This document shows, piece after piece, positions 43,890 to 52,515 of a DNA stretch of 64,000 nt (the first letter of the stretch is position 1; every line of letters begins with the position of its first letter). The DNA comes from Roseimarinus sediminis (lineage in GTDB: Bacteria > Bacteroidota > Bacteroidia > Bacteroidales > Prolixibacteraceae). The stretch lies in assembly GCF_050433125.1 (NCBI RefSeq), contig NZ_JBNPXV010000008.1, forward strand, positions 1 to 64,000, in the 5' to 3' direction. The position numbers and the translations under genes were made by a program. The notes below the pieces were generated by a model. That model was not told the origin of the DNA and searched no databases. It saw nothing but the letters and a program-made list of their open reading frames with translations.

Positions 43890-44870
43890 TTATTTCGAAT
43901 AATAACTTTTCACTATTTCGTCGAGCACTTTGCTGGTACGGGCCCCGCTGATCCCGTCACTCACGGCTTTTTCGTTCCCCTGCAAAACAGCATTGATGTG
44001 CCTGATCATTTCGAGTTGAACATGCTCGGGCCTGGGGAATTCAAATTTTTGAGTGCCTTCGGAAGTTATCAGCTCTACGGGTACAAAATCGAAGGTTGAA
44101 AAAACAATCCTTCCCTTACTTCCAATAATTTCAATTACATCCTTGTCGTTAACAGCAGCAGCGTTAAAGCACCAGCTTCCGTTTCCCACCACCCCGTTTT
44201 CAAAGGCAAAGGCCACCGAAAGTACGTCTTCGGCGGGGTACAAAGCGGCCTGATTGGCCACCACCGACACCGCCTTTTTAACCGGGCCAAAAATGAAATC
44301 AAGAAAATCGAACTGGTGCGATGCCAAATCGAAGAAGTGACCTCCACCGGCTATTTCGGGCAGGACACGCCAGGGCAGGTTGTTGCCATCTTCAAGCGGA
44401 TGCTTGAAAAGCTCTACCCGCACCATGCGAAGGTCGCCAATTGCACCCGCATCGAGCAAAGCCTTCACCTTGACAAAGCCGGGCAATAAACGCCGGTAGT
44501 AGGCTACCATTACCGGTACGTTTTTTTCGGCTGCCAGCTGATTGATCCTTACACACTCCTCATAGGTCCGCGCCATTGGTTTTTCGATGTAAACCGCTTT
44601 CCCTGCTTCAATGGCCTTGATGGCATACATGGCGTGGGTCGAAGGAGGTGTGGCCACATAAATGGCATCCACTTCGGGATGCGCAATCAGCTGATCGGCA
44701 TCACTGAACCAGTATGGCACCTGATGCCTTTGGGCATAGTCGGCTGCCTTTTGAGCATCACGACGCATTACCGCAGTCAGTTCAGAGCCGGGAACCTTGT
44801 TAAACGCAGGTCCGCTCTTTACTTCGGTAACATCACCGCAACCAATTATGCCCCATCTGATTCTCTTCAT
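43890..44870 (-). CDS. Gfo/Idh/MocA family oxidoreductase
   Basis: The 326-residue cytoplasmic NAD(P)-dependent dehydrogenase has the dinucleotide loop GIIGCGDV (residues 7-14) and the family EKPMAR motif (about 95-100) with its catalytic Lys. The C-terminal alpha/beta domain carries GGHFFDLASHQFDFLDF with a conserved His. Substrate is likely a sugar or sugar acid, given its location between gnd and the LarA-like gene. It cannot be named. Confidence 0.88.
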   Translation of the reverse strand: MKRIRWGIIGCGDVTEVKSGPAFNKVPGSELTAVMRRDAQKAADYAQRHQVPYWFSDADQLIAHPEVDAIYVATPPSTHAMYAIKAIEAGKAVYIEKPMARTYEECVRINQLAAEKNVPVMVAYYRRLLPGFVKVKALLDAGAIGDLRMVRVELFKHPLEDGNNLPWRVLPEIAGGGHFFDLASHQFDFLDFIFGPVKKAVSVVANQAALYPAEDVLSVAFAFENGVVGNGSWCFNAAAVNDKDVIEIIGSKGRIVFSTFDFVPVELITSEGTQKFEFPRPEHVQLEMIRHINAVLQGNEKAVSDGISGARTSKVLDEIVKSYYSK

Positions 44871-44884
44871 TGCTGCATTTTCAG

Positions 44885-46168
44885 TTATTCAAAACGATCT
44901 TCGTGTGCCCACAGCCCAAGCGCCGGATTTGAAATGTAAAATATTTCTTCCCCGTCGGGCAGGGTATTGAAACCGTTTTTAAGTTTTTCAGGATTGTACC
45001 GGGCAGTCATTTCATCGTAATCGGCCGTGGCAAATCCAACGCTTTCGATTTCTTCACGGCTGAGGTTGCCCTCCTGCTTTCCGGGACAATAAGTAATGTT
45101 GAAACGCCCTTCGGAAGAACCGTGAATAAGGTGAGCTGCTGCTCCCAGGTTGGCTTTCAGATCGTCGTTTTCGTCGACAGCCTTCAAGGTAGCCGGTGTT
45201 CCAAAATAACCATACTTTCGTATCAGGGTATCAATTTGCTTGTCCTCGCCAAATTCTTTCAACGCCGGAGCCAAAACAATCAGTTCACCGCCATCGGCCA
45301 TGGCCATGCGGGTACGGTAAATGCTTTTGTTACCAAGCCAGGTACTTTTGAATTCAGTTGGATCGAGCCATACCACCACTTTTTTCAGCGGTTTTTTTAC
45401 CATGTCGAAGTTTACTTTCAGCGACAGTTCGGCTGCTTTTTGGAAAACTTCAAAATCATCGCCGATAAAAATTCCGCGTGTGGCCAATTTTCCTTCGTCG
45501 TCGACTCCAACAACCGTTTGCACATAAACAATGGGCAAATGTTGCGCAAATTGCTCACTTGCGTAATTAAAGACCTTACGAACGGGCGTATCGGCACGGC
45601 CCATCATGCGTTCCATGCCATAGGCAGCACCAATAAAATGGCTTTTGTTGATTCCTTCGGAACCACCGGTGCCCACAAAAATATTTTTGTTGTAATTGGC
45701 CATTCCAACCACTTCGTGAGGAACTACCTGTCCGAGGGAGAGAATAAGGTCGAAACCACCCTCCTGCAATAATTTGTTGATTTGAGCCGGCCAGCTGAAA
45801 TTGACTTTTCCATCCGAAACCTTTTCGATGAACTCGCCGGGAACTTCGCCCAGGGTGATTACATCGTTGCGCCAGTCGTGCACTCTGAAAAGAGAAGATG
45901 GCACCCCGGGGAACATGTGTTCAATCTGATGAGCCGTCATTGCGGTATGTGTACCTAAAGCTGGTAAAATATCGGTCAGCTTTTCGCCATAGTATTGCCA
46001 GGCAAAAGCGGTAAGTTCGCCAGCTTTCGATGGCAACCTCGTATAATCGGGAGGTATGGCCAGTACTTTATTTTTTGCTCCCAGCTTTTCGAGTGCAGCA
46101 AACAGTGCTTCTTTCAGATCGTTGTCTGTTAGTCGTGCTGTGGGAGAACCTGATTCAAAATAGATCAT
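44885..46168 (-). CDS. LarA-family (lactate-racemase-like) protein
   Basis: The 427-residue protein has the DUF2088 N-domain. Residues that bind the nickel-pincer cofactor in LarA of Lactobacillus (His108, His174, Lys184, His200) have clear counterparts here: His97 (VHDWRND), His151 (VVPHEVVG), Lys161 (NYNKNIF) and His177 (NKSHFIGA). The intervals 151-161-177 equal 174-184-200. Members of the wider LarA family racemise or epimerise 2-hydroxyacids, including sugar acids. In this locus a sugar-acid C2 epimerase is an attractive reading. Cofactor synthesis genes (larB, larC, larE) are not in the window. Confidence 0.85.
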   Translation of the reverse strand: MIYFESGSPTARLTDNDLKEALFAALEKLGAKNKVLAIPPDYTRLPSKAGELTAFAWQYYGEKLTDILPALGTHTAMTAHQIEHMFPGVPSSLFRVHDWRNDVITLGEVPGEFIEKVSDGKVNFSWPAQINKLLQEGGFDLILSLGQVVPHEVVGMANYNKNIFVGTGGSEGINKSHFIGAAYGMERMMGRADTPVRKVFNYASEQFAQHLPIVYVQTVVGVDDEGKLATRGIFIGDDFEVFQKAAELSLKVNFDMVKKPLKKVVVWLDPTEFKSTWLGNKSIYRTRMAMADGGELIVLAPALKEFGEDKQIDTLIRKYGYFGTPATLKAVDENDDLKANLGAAAHLIHGSSEGRFNITYCPGKQEGNLSREEIESVGFATADYDEMTARYNPEKLKNGFNTLPDGEEIFYISNPALGLWAHEDRFE

Positions 46169-46199
46169 TATTTACAATTTTAACGTGAATGGCAAAGGT

Positions 46200-47216
46200 T
46201 TATTGTTTGCCAAATACTTGTTCGCGGGTGTAAACGCCGCCACCAATCATTTGCTGTTCAAAGTTTGAACGATCGACCACAAGCGGCTCAAACAAGCGGG
46301 CAGGCACATCCTTTCGTCCGTTATTGACTGATTTGTCAAATCCTTTTGCTTCACCGGTGCTTACCAAGCCTACCACCAGGTCGACAGCACCATAGGCCAA
46401 ATCCTTAATGGGCTTTGAAACCGACATGGTCATTCCGTCGTTCAGCATTGAGTGCATAAATTCAAGCGTTGCATCCTGGCCGGTAATTATTACTTCACCG
46501 GGTTGGTATCCATGTTCAATCAATGCATCATAGGCACCCAGTCCAAGTGGATCGTTGCAGGCGATTACGGCATCAATCTTTTCGGGATAAAAATCGAGTA
46601 TTTTATCCATCTGGTGCTTGGCATTGGTATAGGTCCAGCCTTCGACATAGGTGCGGTAAACGTAATTCATGCTAACATCGCTGCTTTCGATGGTTTTTTC
46701 GTGTCCGTTTTTCACAAACACCGCATTGGCATCGGAGGCATCGCCCCACAAAATGATGCAATTTCCATTGGGTGCATGTTTCTCAACATATTCAACCATC
46801 AATCGCCCCACCTTTTCATATTCAAACGAAACCAGATAATCTAGATCAGAGTTCTTGATCAGGCGGTCGTATGCAATAACAGGAACATCATAAGTATGTG
46901 CCTCGCGAACAATTCCCGCAGCCGTATTTTGGTTGGCCGCAACAACTATCAAGGCATCAACTCCTTCAAGCAATAGCTCGGAAGCCTGTTTTAGCTGCAT
47001 ATTTTCGTCACCTTCAGCATCTTTCAAAACTATGGTAGCTCCTATCTGCTCAGCTCTTTCCTTAACATAGGCAATGTCCATTTGCCAGCGCGAACTGGTG
47101 GTTGAGTGAATGAGAAAACCTATTTTCACATCCTTGCTATTTCCCAGCGGTCCGCTACATGACAACAAAAAAAGCATTACAGCAAACATCCCCAATTTCA
47201 CAATTTGCTTCATCAT
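46200..47216 (-). CDS. periplasmic sugar-binding lipoprotein (type I PBP)
   Basis: The 338-residue protein has a lipobox LLSC at about residues 17-20, then a periplasmic-binding-protein type 1 domain: VKIGFLIHSTTSSRWQMDIAYVKERAEQIGA, ASELLLEGVDALIVVAAN, AYDRLIKNSDLDYLVSFEYEKVGRLM and NDPLGLGAYDALIEHGY. It resembles XylF/RbsB xylose- or ribose-binding proteins. No ABC permease or ATPase gene is present nearby. The only transporter in the run is TRAP, so this is an orphan binding protein, perhaps a sensor component. Confidence 0.88.
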   Translation of the reverse strand: MMKQIVKLGMFAVMLFLLSCSGPLGNSKDVKIGFLIHSTTSSRWQMDIAYVKERAEQIGATIVLKDAEGDENMQLKQASELLLEGVDALIVVAANQNTAAGIVREAHTYDVPVIAYDRLIKNSDLDYLVSFEYEKVGRLMVEYVEKHAPNGNCIILWGDASDANAVFVKNGHEKTIESSDVSMNYVYRTYVEGWTYTNAKHQMDKILDFYPEKIDAVIACNDPLGLGAYDALIEHGYQPGEVIITGQDATLEFMHSMLNDGMTMSVSKPIKDLAYGAVDLVVGLVSTGEAKGFDKSVNNGRKDVPARLFEPLVVDRSNFEQQMIGGGVYTREQVFGKQ

Positions 47217-47322
47217 TTCATTTTTTTCAGGTTAGTGCCTTAAATTATAAAAAAGCTGACAGAAAGTATGCGGGATCTTCAATTCTTTAAGTCCGAAATA
47301 CGAAAAATGTCATCGTTCAACT

Positions 47323-48396
47323 TTAGCGCTTCACGCGGGCATTGCCTTCCCAGATGCTCCAAACCATTTCTTCGTCCGATGGCTGTGCATAATCGGTAAG
47401 GAAAGTTGTTGCCAGCGCACCGGTTGCCCATCCAAACTGTATCCATTTTTCAGGATTCCAGTCTTTCAGAATTCCGTAGAGCAAACCACCGACAAAACCA
47501 TCCCCTCCGCCAATGCGGTCGAGCACGGTAATTTTCCGCGGTTCAATTACTTCCCACTGATTGCCGGCCAGCATGATGGCCCCCCACAAGTGTTCGTTGG
47601 TGCTTACCACTTCACGAAGTGTGGTGGCAAATACGGATGCATTGGGGAAGGTTTTTTTAACGCGGGTAATCATTTCCTTGAAGCCGTCGATCTTGCTTTT
47701 GATTCCCTTTCCTCCGGCTTCGGGGCCTTCGATACCCAGGCATAGTTGAAAATCTTCTTCATTACCAATAAGAATATCGGACACCGAAGCAATCTCGGTA
47801 AACATTTCGCGAAGTTCTTTTTCGCGTCCCTTCCAGAATGATGCACGGTAATTGAGGTCAAAGGCAATGCGGGTCCCGTATTTTTTTGCTGCACGTGCCA
47901 GCTCCAGACAAAACTGACTGGTTTCGGGCGATAAGGCGCCAATCAGGCCTGAAAGATGCACTATCTGCACTCCTTCTTCACCAAAAATTCTTTCAATATC
48001 GAAATCCTTAACATTCAGGGTGCGGCCTACTTCGCCTGCACGGTCGTTTTGAACCCGTGGTCCGCGTGAGCCATAACCGCTGTCGGCAATGTTGAACTGA
48101 TGACGGTAGCCCCAGGGATCGCCCTGCTCAACTTCCGGTCCTTCGTAATCCATGTGACGGCTGCGAAGGTTGCTTTTGATAAACTGGGCTACCGGACTCC
48201 CCTTCACAAAAGTGGTTAATACTTTTACCGGCAGGCCAAGGTACGAGGCAATGCTTGCTACATTGGTTTCGGCACTGGTGGCCTGCATTTTAAACGTATC
48301 GCTGGCATGCACCGGTTGTCCGTTTACGGGAGTAATACGAACCCCCATGCTGGTAGGAACTACCAGTGAGTATTTATATTCTTTTCTAAGTTCCAT
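47323..48396 (-). CDS. PfkB family sugar kinase
   Basis: The 357-residue ribokinase-fold enzyme starts at 48396 (MELRKEYKYSLVVPTSMG); the 15 codons upstream look non-coding. The catalytic/anion-hole motif is DRIGGGDGFVGG near residue 310, with the catalytic Asp, and LIGNEEDFQL is at the middle. It is clearly a different paralogue from the KDG kinase at 50260-51294 and longer N-terminally. The sugar acid or keto sugar it phosphorylates is unknown; a second KDG or a related kinase activity is likely. Confidence 0.85.
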   Translation of the reverse strand: MELRKEYKYSLVVPTSMGVRITPVNGQPVHASDTFKMQATSAETNVASIASYLGLPVKVLTTFVKGSPVAQFIKSNLRSRHMDYEGPEVEQGDPWGYRHQFNIADSGYGSRGPRVQNDRAGEVGRTLNVKDFDIERIFGEEGVQIVHLSGLIGALSPETSQFCLELARAAKKYGTRIAFDLNYRASFWKGREKELREMFTEIASVSDILIGNEEDFQLCLGIEGPEAGGKGIKSKIDGFKEMITRVKKTFPNASVFATTLREVVSTNEHLWGAIMLAGNQWEVIEPRKITVLDRIGGGDGFVGGLLYGILKDWNPEKWIQFGWATGALATTFLTDYAQPSDEEMVWSIWEGNARVKR

Positions 48397-48441
48397 ATTT
48401 ATTCTGTTTAGTTGTTTCTGAATGTAGGTGGAAAAAGTCAT

Positions 48442-48531
48442 TGGCCATTAAGTCATTGGCCATTAAGTCATTAAGCATCAATAACTTTTTCCTAATGACT
48501 CAATGACTTTTTCATTGACTTAATGACTTTC
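48442..48531. repeat. short-word repeats (AATGACTT, CATTAAGT)
   Basis: The 5' gap of the kinase gene is filled by degenerate repeats of the 7-8-bp words CATTGGCC, ATTAAGTC and TTAATGAC. Related words fill 50117-50259 and occur at 9000-9030. They may form inverted pairs (TAAGTCATT and AATGACTTA) that could fold as hairpins in the mRNA. Confidence 0.6.
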
Positions 48532-49383
48532 TTAAACACCGCTATAGGCACTAAATCCACCATCGATGGGCACTACAATGCCGGTAACAAATTTCGACAT
48601 GTCGCTCAAAAGGTAGATGGTTGTACCGATCAGTTCTTCAATTTCACCATAACGTCCCATGGGGGTTCCGTTGATAATTTTCTGCCCCCGCTCTGTTGGC
48701 TTGCCACCTTCGTCAATCAGCAGAAAACGGTTCTGATTGGTAAGGAAGAAACCCGGAGCAATGGCGTTTACACGTACGCCTGTTTTAGCAAAGTGTACTG
48801 CCAGCCACTGGGTAAAATTATTGATCGACGACTTGGCTGCCGAATAGGCCGGAATTTTGGTCAGCGGCCTGAATGCATTCATTGATGAAATGTTAAGAAC
48901 ACCTCCGGCACCCTGATCAATCAAATCCTGTCCAAAAACCATGGTAGGCAATATCGTTCCTTTAAAATTAAGGTTGAAAACATGGTCAAAGCCATCCATT
49001 TCAAGGTCGAAAAAATTGCTTAGTCCTTCGTCATTCCCGGGTACAATTTCTTCGGCCTGGGTGGTTGCCTTGGGCGAATTTCCACCGGCACCGTTGATCA
49101 GAAAATCGATGGTATCGACAAAGCTTAAGATTCTCTTTTTGGCACTCTCGAGCGAGCGTTTATCAAGCACATTGGCAAAAAATCCTTCAACTATCTGATC
49201 GGGAAATTTTGCTTTCAGTTCATTGGCACGTTCAATGGCACGCGCTTCGTCAACGTCGAGCAACATGACGTTCATTCCTACTTCGCAGAGGCCTTCGGCC
49301 AGGGTGCTGCATATCACGCCACCGGCTCCGGTCACCACTGCGGTTTTACCTTCTAATCCTAATAATTGATTGGCTGAAATCAT
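48532..49383 (-). CDS. SDR-family D-mannonate oxidoreductase
   Basis: The 283-residue short-chain dehydrogenase has the NAD(P) loop TGAGGVICSTLAEGL (residues 18-32), the NAG motif as NGAGGNS, catalytic Ser in NISSMNAF and Tyr-Lys as YSAAKSS. The segment GFFLTNQNRFLLIDEGG and GRYGEIEELIG are typical of the SDR enzymes that stand in for UxuB in Bacteroidota, reducing fructuronate to D-mannonate. The next enzyme, mannonate dehydratase UxuA, is not in the window. It is 52 nt after the aldolase gene. Confidence 0.85.
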   Translation of the reverse strand: MISANQLLGLEGKTAVVTGAGGVICSTLAEGLCEVGMNVMLLDVDEARAIERANELKAKFPDQIVEGFFANVLDKRSLESAKKRILSFVDTIDFLINGAGGNSPKATTQAEEIVPGNDEGLSNFFDLEMDGFDHVFNLNFKGTILPTMVFGQDLIDQGAGGVLNISSMNAFRPLTKIPAYSAAKSSINNFTQWLAVHFAKTGVRVNAIAPGFFLTNQNRFLLIDEGGKPTERGQKIINGTPMGRYGEIEELIGTTIYLLSDMSKFVTGIVVPIDGGFSAYSGV

Positions 49384-49435
49384 TTTTTGAATGATTTTAT
49401 AAGTTTATACAATTTACGATCAAAAGCTGACGGTT

Positions 49436-50116
49436 TTATTTGCCGGCGCTTCTGATTTGCTGAATTAGCTCAAGGGTTTCTTTCACCTTTTGAGCCAGTC
49501 CTTCAAAATCTCCGGTTTCGATGTATTCCTTTTTCATCAACTGGCTTCCCATTCCAACACAGGTAGCTCCTGCATCGAACCAGGCTTTCAGATTGTCGTA
49601 TTCAGGAGTCACACCACCCGAAGGCATGATGTCGGTCCAGGGACACGGGCCTTTTACTGCCTTAACAAAGGCTGGTCCGCCCACCTGAGACCCCGGAAAG
49701 ATTTTGATCAGTTCGCATCCCAGTTCTTCGGCCTGATTAACTTCAGACACCGATCCACAGCCCGGCGACCACAACACCTTGCGGCGATTGCAGGCTTTGG
49801 CCATTTCGGGATTCATCAGCGGGGAAACAATAAAATCGGCTCCCAGCTGAATATAGAGCGATGTGGTACCGGCATCGATAACCGATCCCACGCCAAGTGC
49901 CATTCCCGGCAACTCGGCTTTGGCATATTTCGACAATTCGGCAAAAACCTCATGGGCAAAGTCGCCCCGGTTGGTGAATTCGAACGAACGGGCACCACCG
50001 TCGTAACAGGCTTTTACCACCTTTTTACATTTTTCAACATCGGGACTGTAATAAAGCGGTACCATCCCGTTTTCTTTCATCTTGAGGAAAACCTCTATTC
50101 TTGAATATTTAGCCAT
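49436..50116 (-). CDS. eda: KDPG/KHG aldolase
   Basis: Cleaves 2-keto-3-deoxy-6-phosphogluconate to pyruvate and glyceraldehyde-3-phosphate. The class I TIM barrel of 226 residues shows the Schiff-base Lys in CELIKIFPGSQVGG, the second Lys in AVKGPCPW, and the catalytic Glu in FEFTNRG. It lies directly downstream of kdgK and is the final step of the locus. Confidence 0.95.
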   Translation of the reverse strand: MAKYSRIEVFLKMKENGMVPLYYSPDVEKCKKVVKACYDGGARSFEFTNRGDFAHEVFAELSKYAKAELPGMALGVGSVIDAGTTSLYIQLGADFIVSPLMNPEMAKACNRRKVLWSPGCGSVSEVNQAEELGCELIKIFPGSQVGGPAFVKAVKGPCPWTDIMPSGGVTPEYDNLKAWFDAGATCVGMGSQLMKKEYIETGDFEGLAQKVKETLELIQQIRSAGK

Positions 50117-50259
50117 TTCTTATTTAATTAAAGTCATTAAGGAAAAAGCCATTGGTCATTGAGTCATTAAGTCATTGGTCATTGGTCGATGAAACAGTAA
50201 TAACTTTTTTCTAATGACTTAATGACTTTTTTACTGACTTAATAACTTTTTCCTTTCAT
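50117..50259. repeat. short-word repeats between kdgK and eda
   Basis: The gap contains many copies of CATTGGTC, AGTCATT and AATGACTTA with alternating orientation, similar to 48442-48531, and is otherwise featureless. The two copies flank two consecutive genes of one operon. Confidence 0.6.
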
Positions 50260-51294
50260 TTATCTTGCTACTCTTCCGGAGGCATCGCCACCCATCAGTT
50301 TTTCTACTTCATCGACTGTAACCCTGTTGTAATCGCCATAAATGGTGTGCTTCAAACACGAGGCAGCAACAGCAAAATCAAGGGCTTTCTGATCGTTTTC
50401 GGGCCAGGTAAGCAGGCCGTAAATTAATCCGCCCATGAATGAATCGCCACCGCCAACACGGTCAACAATGTGTGTGATCTGGTAAGTTGCTGCTTCAAAC
50501 AGTTTTGAACCGTTCCACAGCACTCCCGACCAGCTGTTGTGACTTGCACTGACCGATCCGCGCAAGGTGGTAATTACCTTCTTACAACGGGGGAATTGCT
50601 CCATTATTTGCTTTGAAACCGATTCATAAGCAGCACCGGTCACTTCGCCGGCGGTTACATCAACGCCTTCGGCTTTAATGCCCAGTACCTTTTCGGCATC
50701 TTCCTCATTACCCAGAATCACATCGCAACCGGCCACCAGTTCAGGCATGACTTCGCCGGCAGTTTTTCCGTACTTCCAAAGATTCTTGCGGTAATTCAAA
50801 TCGGTGGAAACAGTAATACCTTTGGCATTGGCTGCCTTGATGGCTTCGAGACAAACATCGGCTGCCCCCTGCGAAATAGCGGGAGTAATTCCTGTCCAGT
50901 GAAACCAATTTACTCCTTCGAATACCTGATCCCAGTCGATCATTCCGGGTTTAATTTCTGAAACAGCCGAGTGAGCACGGTCGTAAACCACCTTGCTTCC
51001 ACGGCTCACAGCGCCACTTTCGAGGAAATAAATACCCAGTCGTTCACCTCCCAATATCACCTTGTCGACCCCAACACCAAATTTTCGCAAATCTTTTAAA
51101 CAAGCCTTTGCTATGTCGTTGTCAGGCATACGGGTTACAAAATCAACATCGATTCCATAATTGGCCAGCGATACCGCTACATTGGCCTCTCCACCACCAA
51201 AAGTGGCCGAAAAATTATCTACCTGATCAAAACGAAGAAAACCAGGGGTTGCCAAACGCAACATCACTTCACCAAATGTTACAACTTTACTCAT
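50260..51294 (-). CDS. kdgK: 2-dehydro-3-deoxygluconate kinase
   Basis: The 344-residue PfkB kinase phosphorylates KDG to KDPG. It has the PfkB signature DRVGGGDSFMGGLIYG near residue 282-297 with the catalytic Asp, FGGGEANVAVSLANYG near the N-terminus, and DLNYRKNLWKYGK typical of KdgK. It is the first gene of the leftward run and divergent from the LacI regulator; its promoter overlaps the operator palindrome. Confidence 0.92.
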   Translation of the reverse strand: MSKVVTFGEVMLRLATPGFLRFDQVDNFSATFGGGEANVAVSLANYGIDVDFVTRMPDNDIAKACLKDLRKFGVGVDKVILGGERLGIYFLESGAVSRGSKVVYDRAHSAVSEIKPGMIDWDQVFEGVNWFHWTGITPAISQGAADVCLEAIKAANAKGITVSTDLNYRKNLWKYGKTAGEVMPELVAGCDVILGNEEDAEKVLGIKAEGVDVTAGEVTGAAYESVSKQIMEQFPRCKKVITTLRGSVSASHNSWSGVLWNGSKLFEAATYQITHIVDRVGGGDSFMGGLIYGLLTWPENDQKALDFAVAASCLKHTIYGDYNRVTVDEVEKLMGGDASGRVAR

Positions 51295-51328
51295 ACTGCT
51301 TCAATAGATTTTTTGATTTATTTTTAGA

Positions 51329-51359
51329 CAAAATTAGAAAAAGAAAATCATAATGCAAA
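51329..51359 (-). promoter_or_regulatory. kdgK promoter
   Basis: On the minus strand TTTG (51359-51356) and TAATTTTG (51336-51329) are separated by 19 nt, a good match to the Bacteroidota -33/-7 promoter. The -33 element lies inside the LacI operator at 51352-51369, so the regulator would block polymerase binding. Confidence 0.65.
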
Positions 51360-51369
51360 CGTTTGCATT
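51352..51369. promoter_or_regulatory. LacI-type operator palindrome
   Basis: AATGCAAACGTTTGCATT is a perfect 18-bp palindrome with the central CG of LacI/GalR operators. It lies between kdgK and the LacI gene, 43 nt from the latter's ATG, and overlaps the kdgK -33 box. Confidence 0.85.
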
Positions 51370-51411
51370 TATTTTTTTATCTTTGCTTCATTATTGGAAC
51401 GAATCAACATT

Positions 51412-52440
51412 ATGGTAAAAAAACAGGCTACCATTCAGGATATTGCCCGCGCATTGAACATAACAGCATCGACCGTTTCGCGTGCTTTGAACGATCACCC
51501 CAAGATCAAGCAAAGCACCAAGGAACTGGTATGGAAAACGGCCGGTGAACTCAATTATCAGCCCAACACCATCGCATCGAGTTTACGACGGGGAAAAGCA
51601 AATACCGTTGGGATGATCGTACCCCGCATCAACCGTCACTTCTTTTCCAATGTGATTACCGGTGTTGAAAGTGTACTGAACCCCGCCGGATACAACCTGA
51701 TCATTTGCCAGTCGGAAGAAAACCTCGAAAAGGAACAACAAAACATCAATACACTCATCGCCAACCGCGTGAGCGGCATTTTGATTTCCTTTTCACTCGA
51801 AACCACCAGCTTCGATCATATTCACCGGGCTTTAAGAAATAACATTCCGGTGGTATTGTACGACCGCACCAGCGATGAGCTTGACTTGTGCAAGGTAGAG
51901 AATGATGACTTCAGCGGCTCATACGACCTCACAAAGCATCTGATTGAACAAGGCTATCGTAAAATGATGTGGATTGGCGGAGCAAGATCGTTTAACACCT
52001 ACAAAAACAGGTTTGGCGGCTATCAGAAAGCCTTAGAGGAAATTGGCATTGATGCCGATCAACTTCCTGTTTATGAGGGCAGTATCGCACTGGAGACTGC
52101 TTACGAGTTCATGAAGTCATTTCTTGAAAATCATCCCCTGCCCGAAGTCATCTTTTCGGCTTCCGACTACATGGCCATGGGTGCCATGATGGCCATTCAG
52201 GAACGTGGACTGAACATACCCGGCGACATTGCGCTGTCGGGCTATTCGAATGAACCTTTTGCCGCTCTGACCAACCCCAAGCTTACCTCGGTGGAGCAAT
52301 TCAGCAAGGAAATGGGTAAGGAAACTGCACAAATGCTGCTTGAACAAATACAAAAGGAGAACAAAGAAAGAATCCCCCGTAAAATCATGATCAAACCAAA
52401 ACTGATCATCAGGGAATCGACTTTAAAAAATAAACAATAA
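51412..52440 (+). CDS. LacI family transcriptional regulator 1
   Basis: The 342-residue protein starts MVKKQATIQDIARALN; the ATG at 51412 is preferred over an upstream start that adds 6 codons. The LacI HTH (TIQDIARALNITASTVSRALND) and hinge (PNTIASSLRRGKANTVG) are followed by a periplasmic-binding-like sensor domain. It probably represses the divergent kdgK run through the palindrome at 51352-51369 and responds to a uronate intermediate such as KDG. It shares ~40% of visible positions with regulator 2. Confidence 0.93.
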   Translation: MVKKQATIQDIARALNITASTVSRALNDHPKIKQSTKELVWKTAGELNYQPNTIASSLRRGKANTVGMIVPRINRHFFSNVITGVESVLNPAGYNLIICQSEENLEKEQQNINTLIANRVSGILISFSLETTSFDHIHRALRNNIPVVLYDRTSDELDLCKVENDDFSGSYDLTKHLIEQGYRKMMWIGGARSFNTYKNRFGGYQKALEEIGIDADQLPVYEGSIALETAYEFMKSFLENHPLPEVIFSASDYMAMGAMMAIQERGLNIPGDIALSGYSNEPFAALTNPKLTSVEQFSKEMGKETAQMLLEQIQKENKERIPRKIMIKPKLIIRESTLKNKQ

Positions 52441-52515
52441 CCCACTGTTTATCTTCAACAATAGCTGTACTTTGCAGTAAAAGTTAAAAACAGTGATCAA
52501 AAAAAACAGCAAGTG

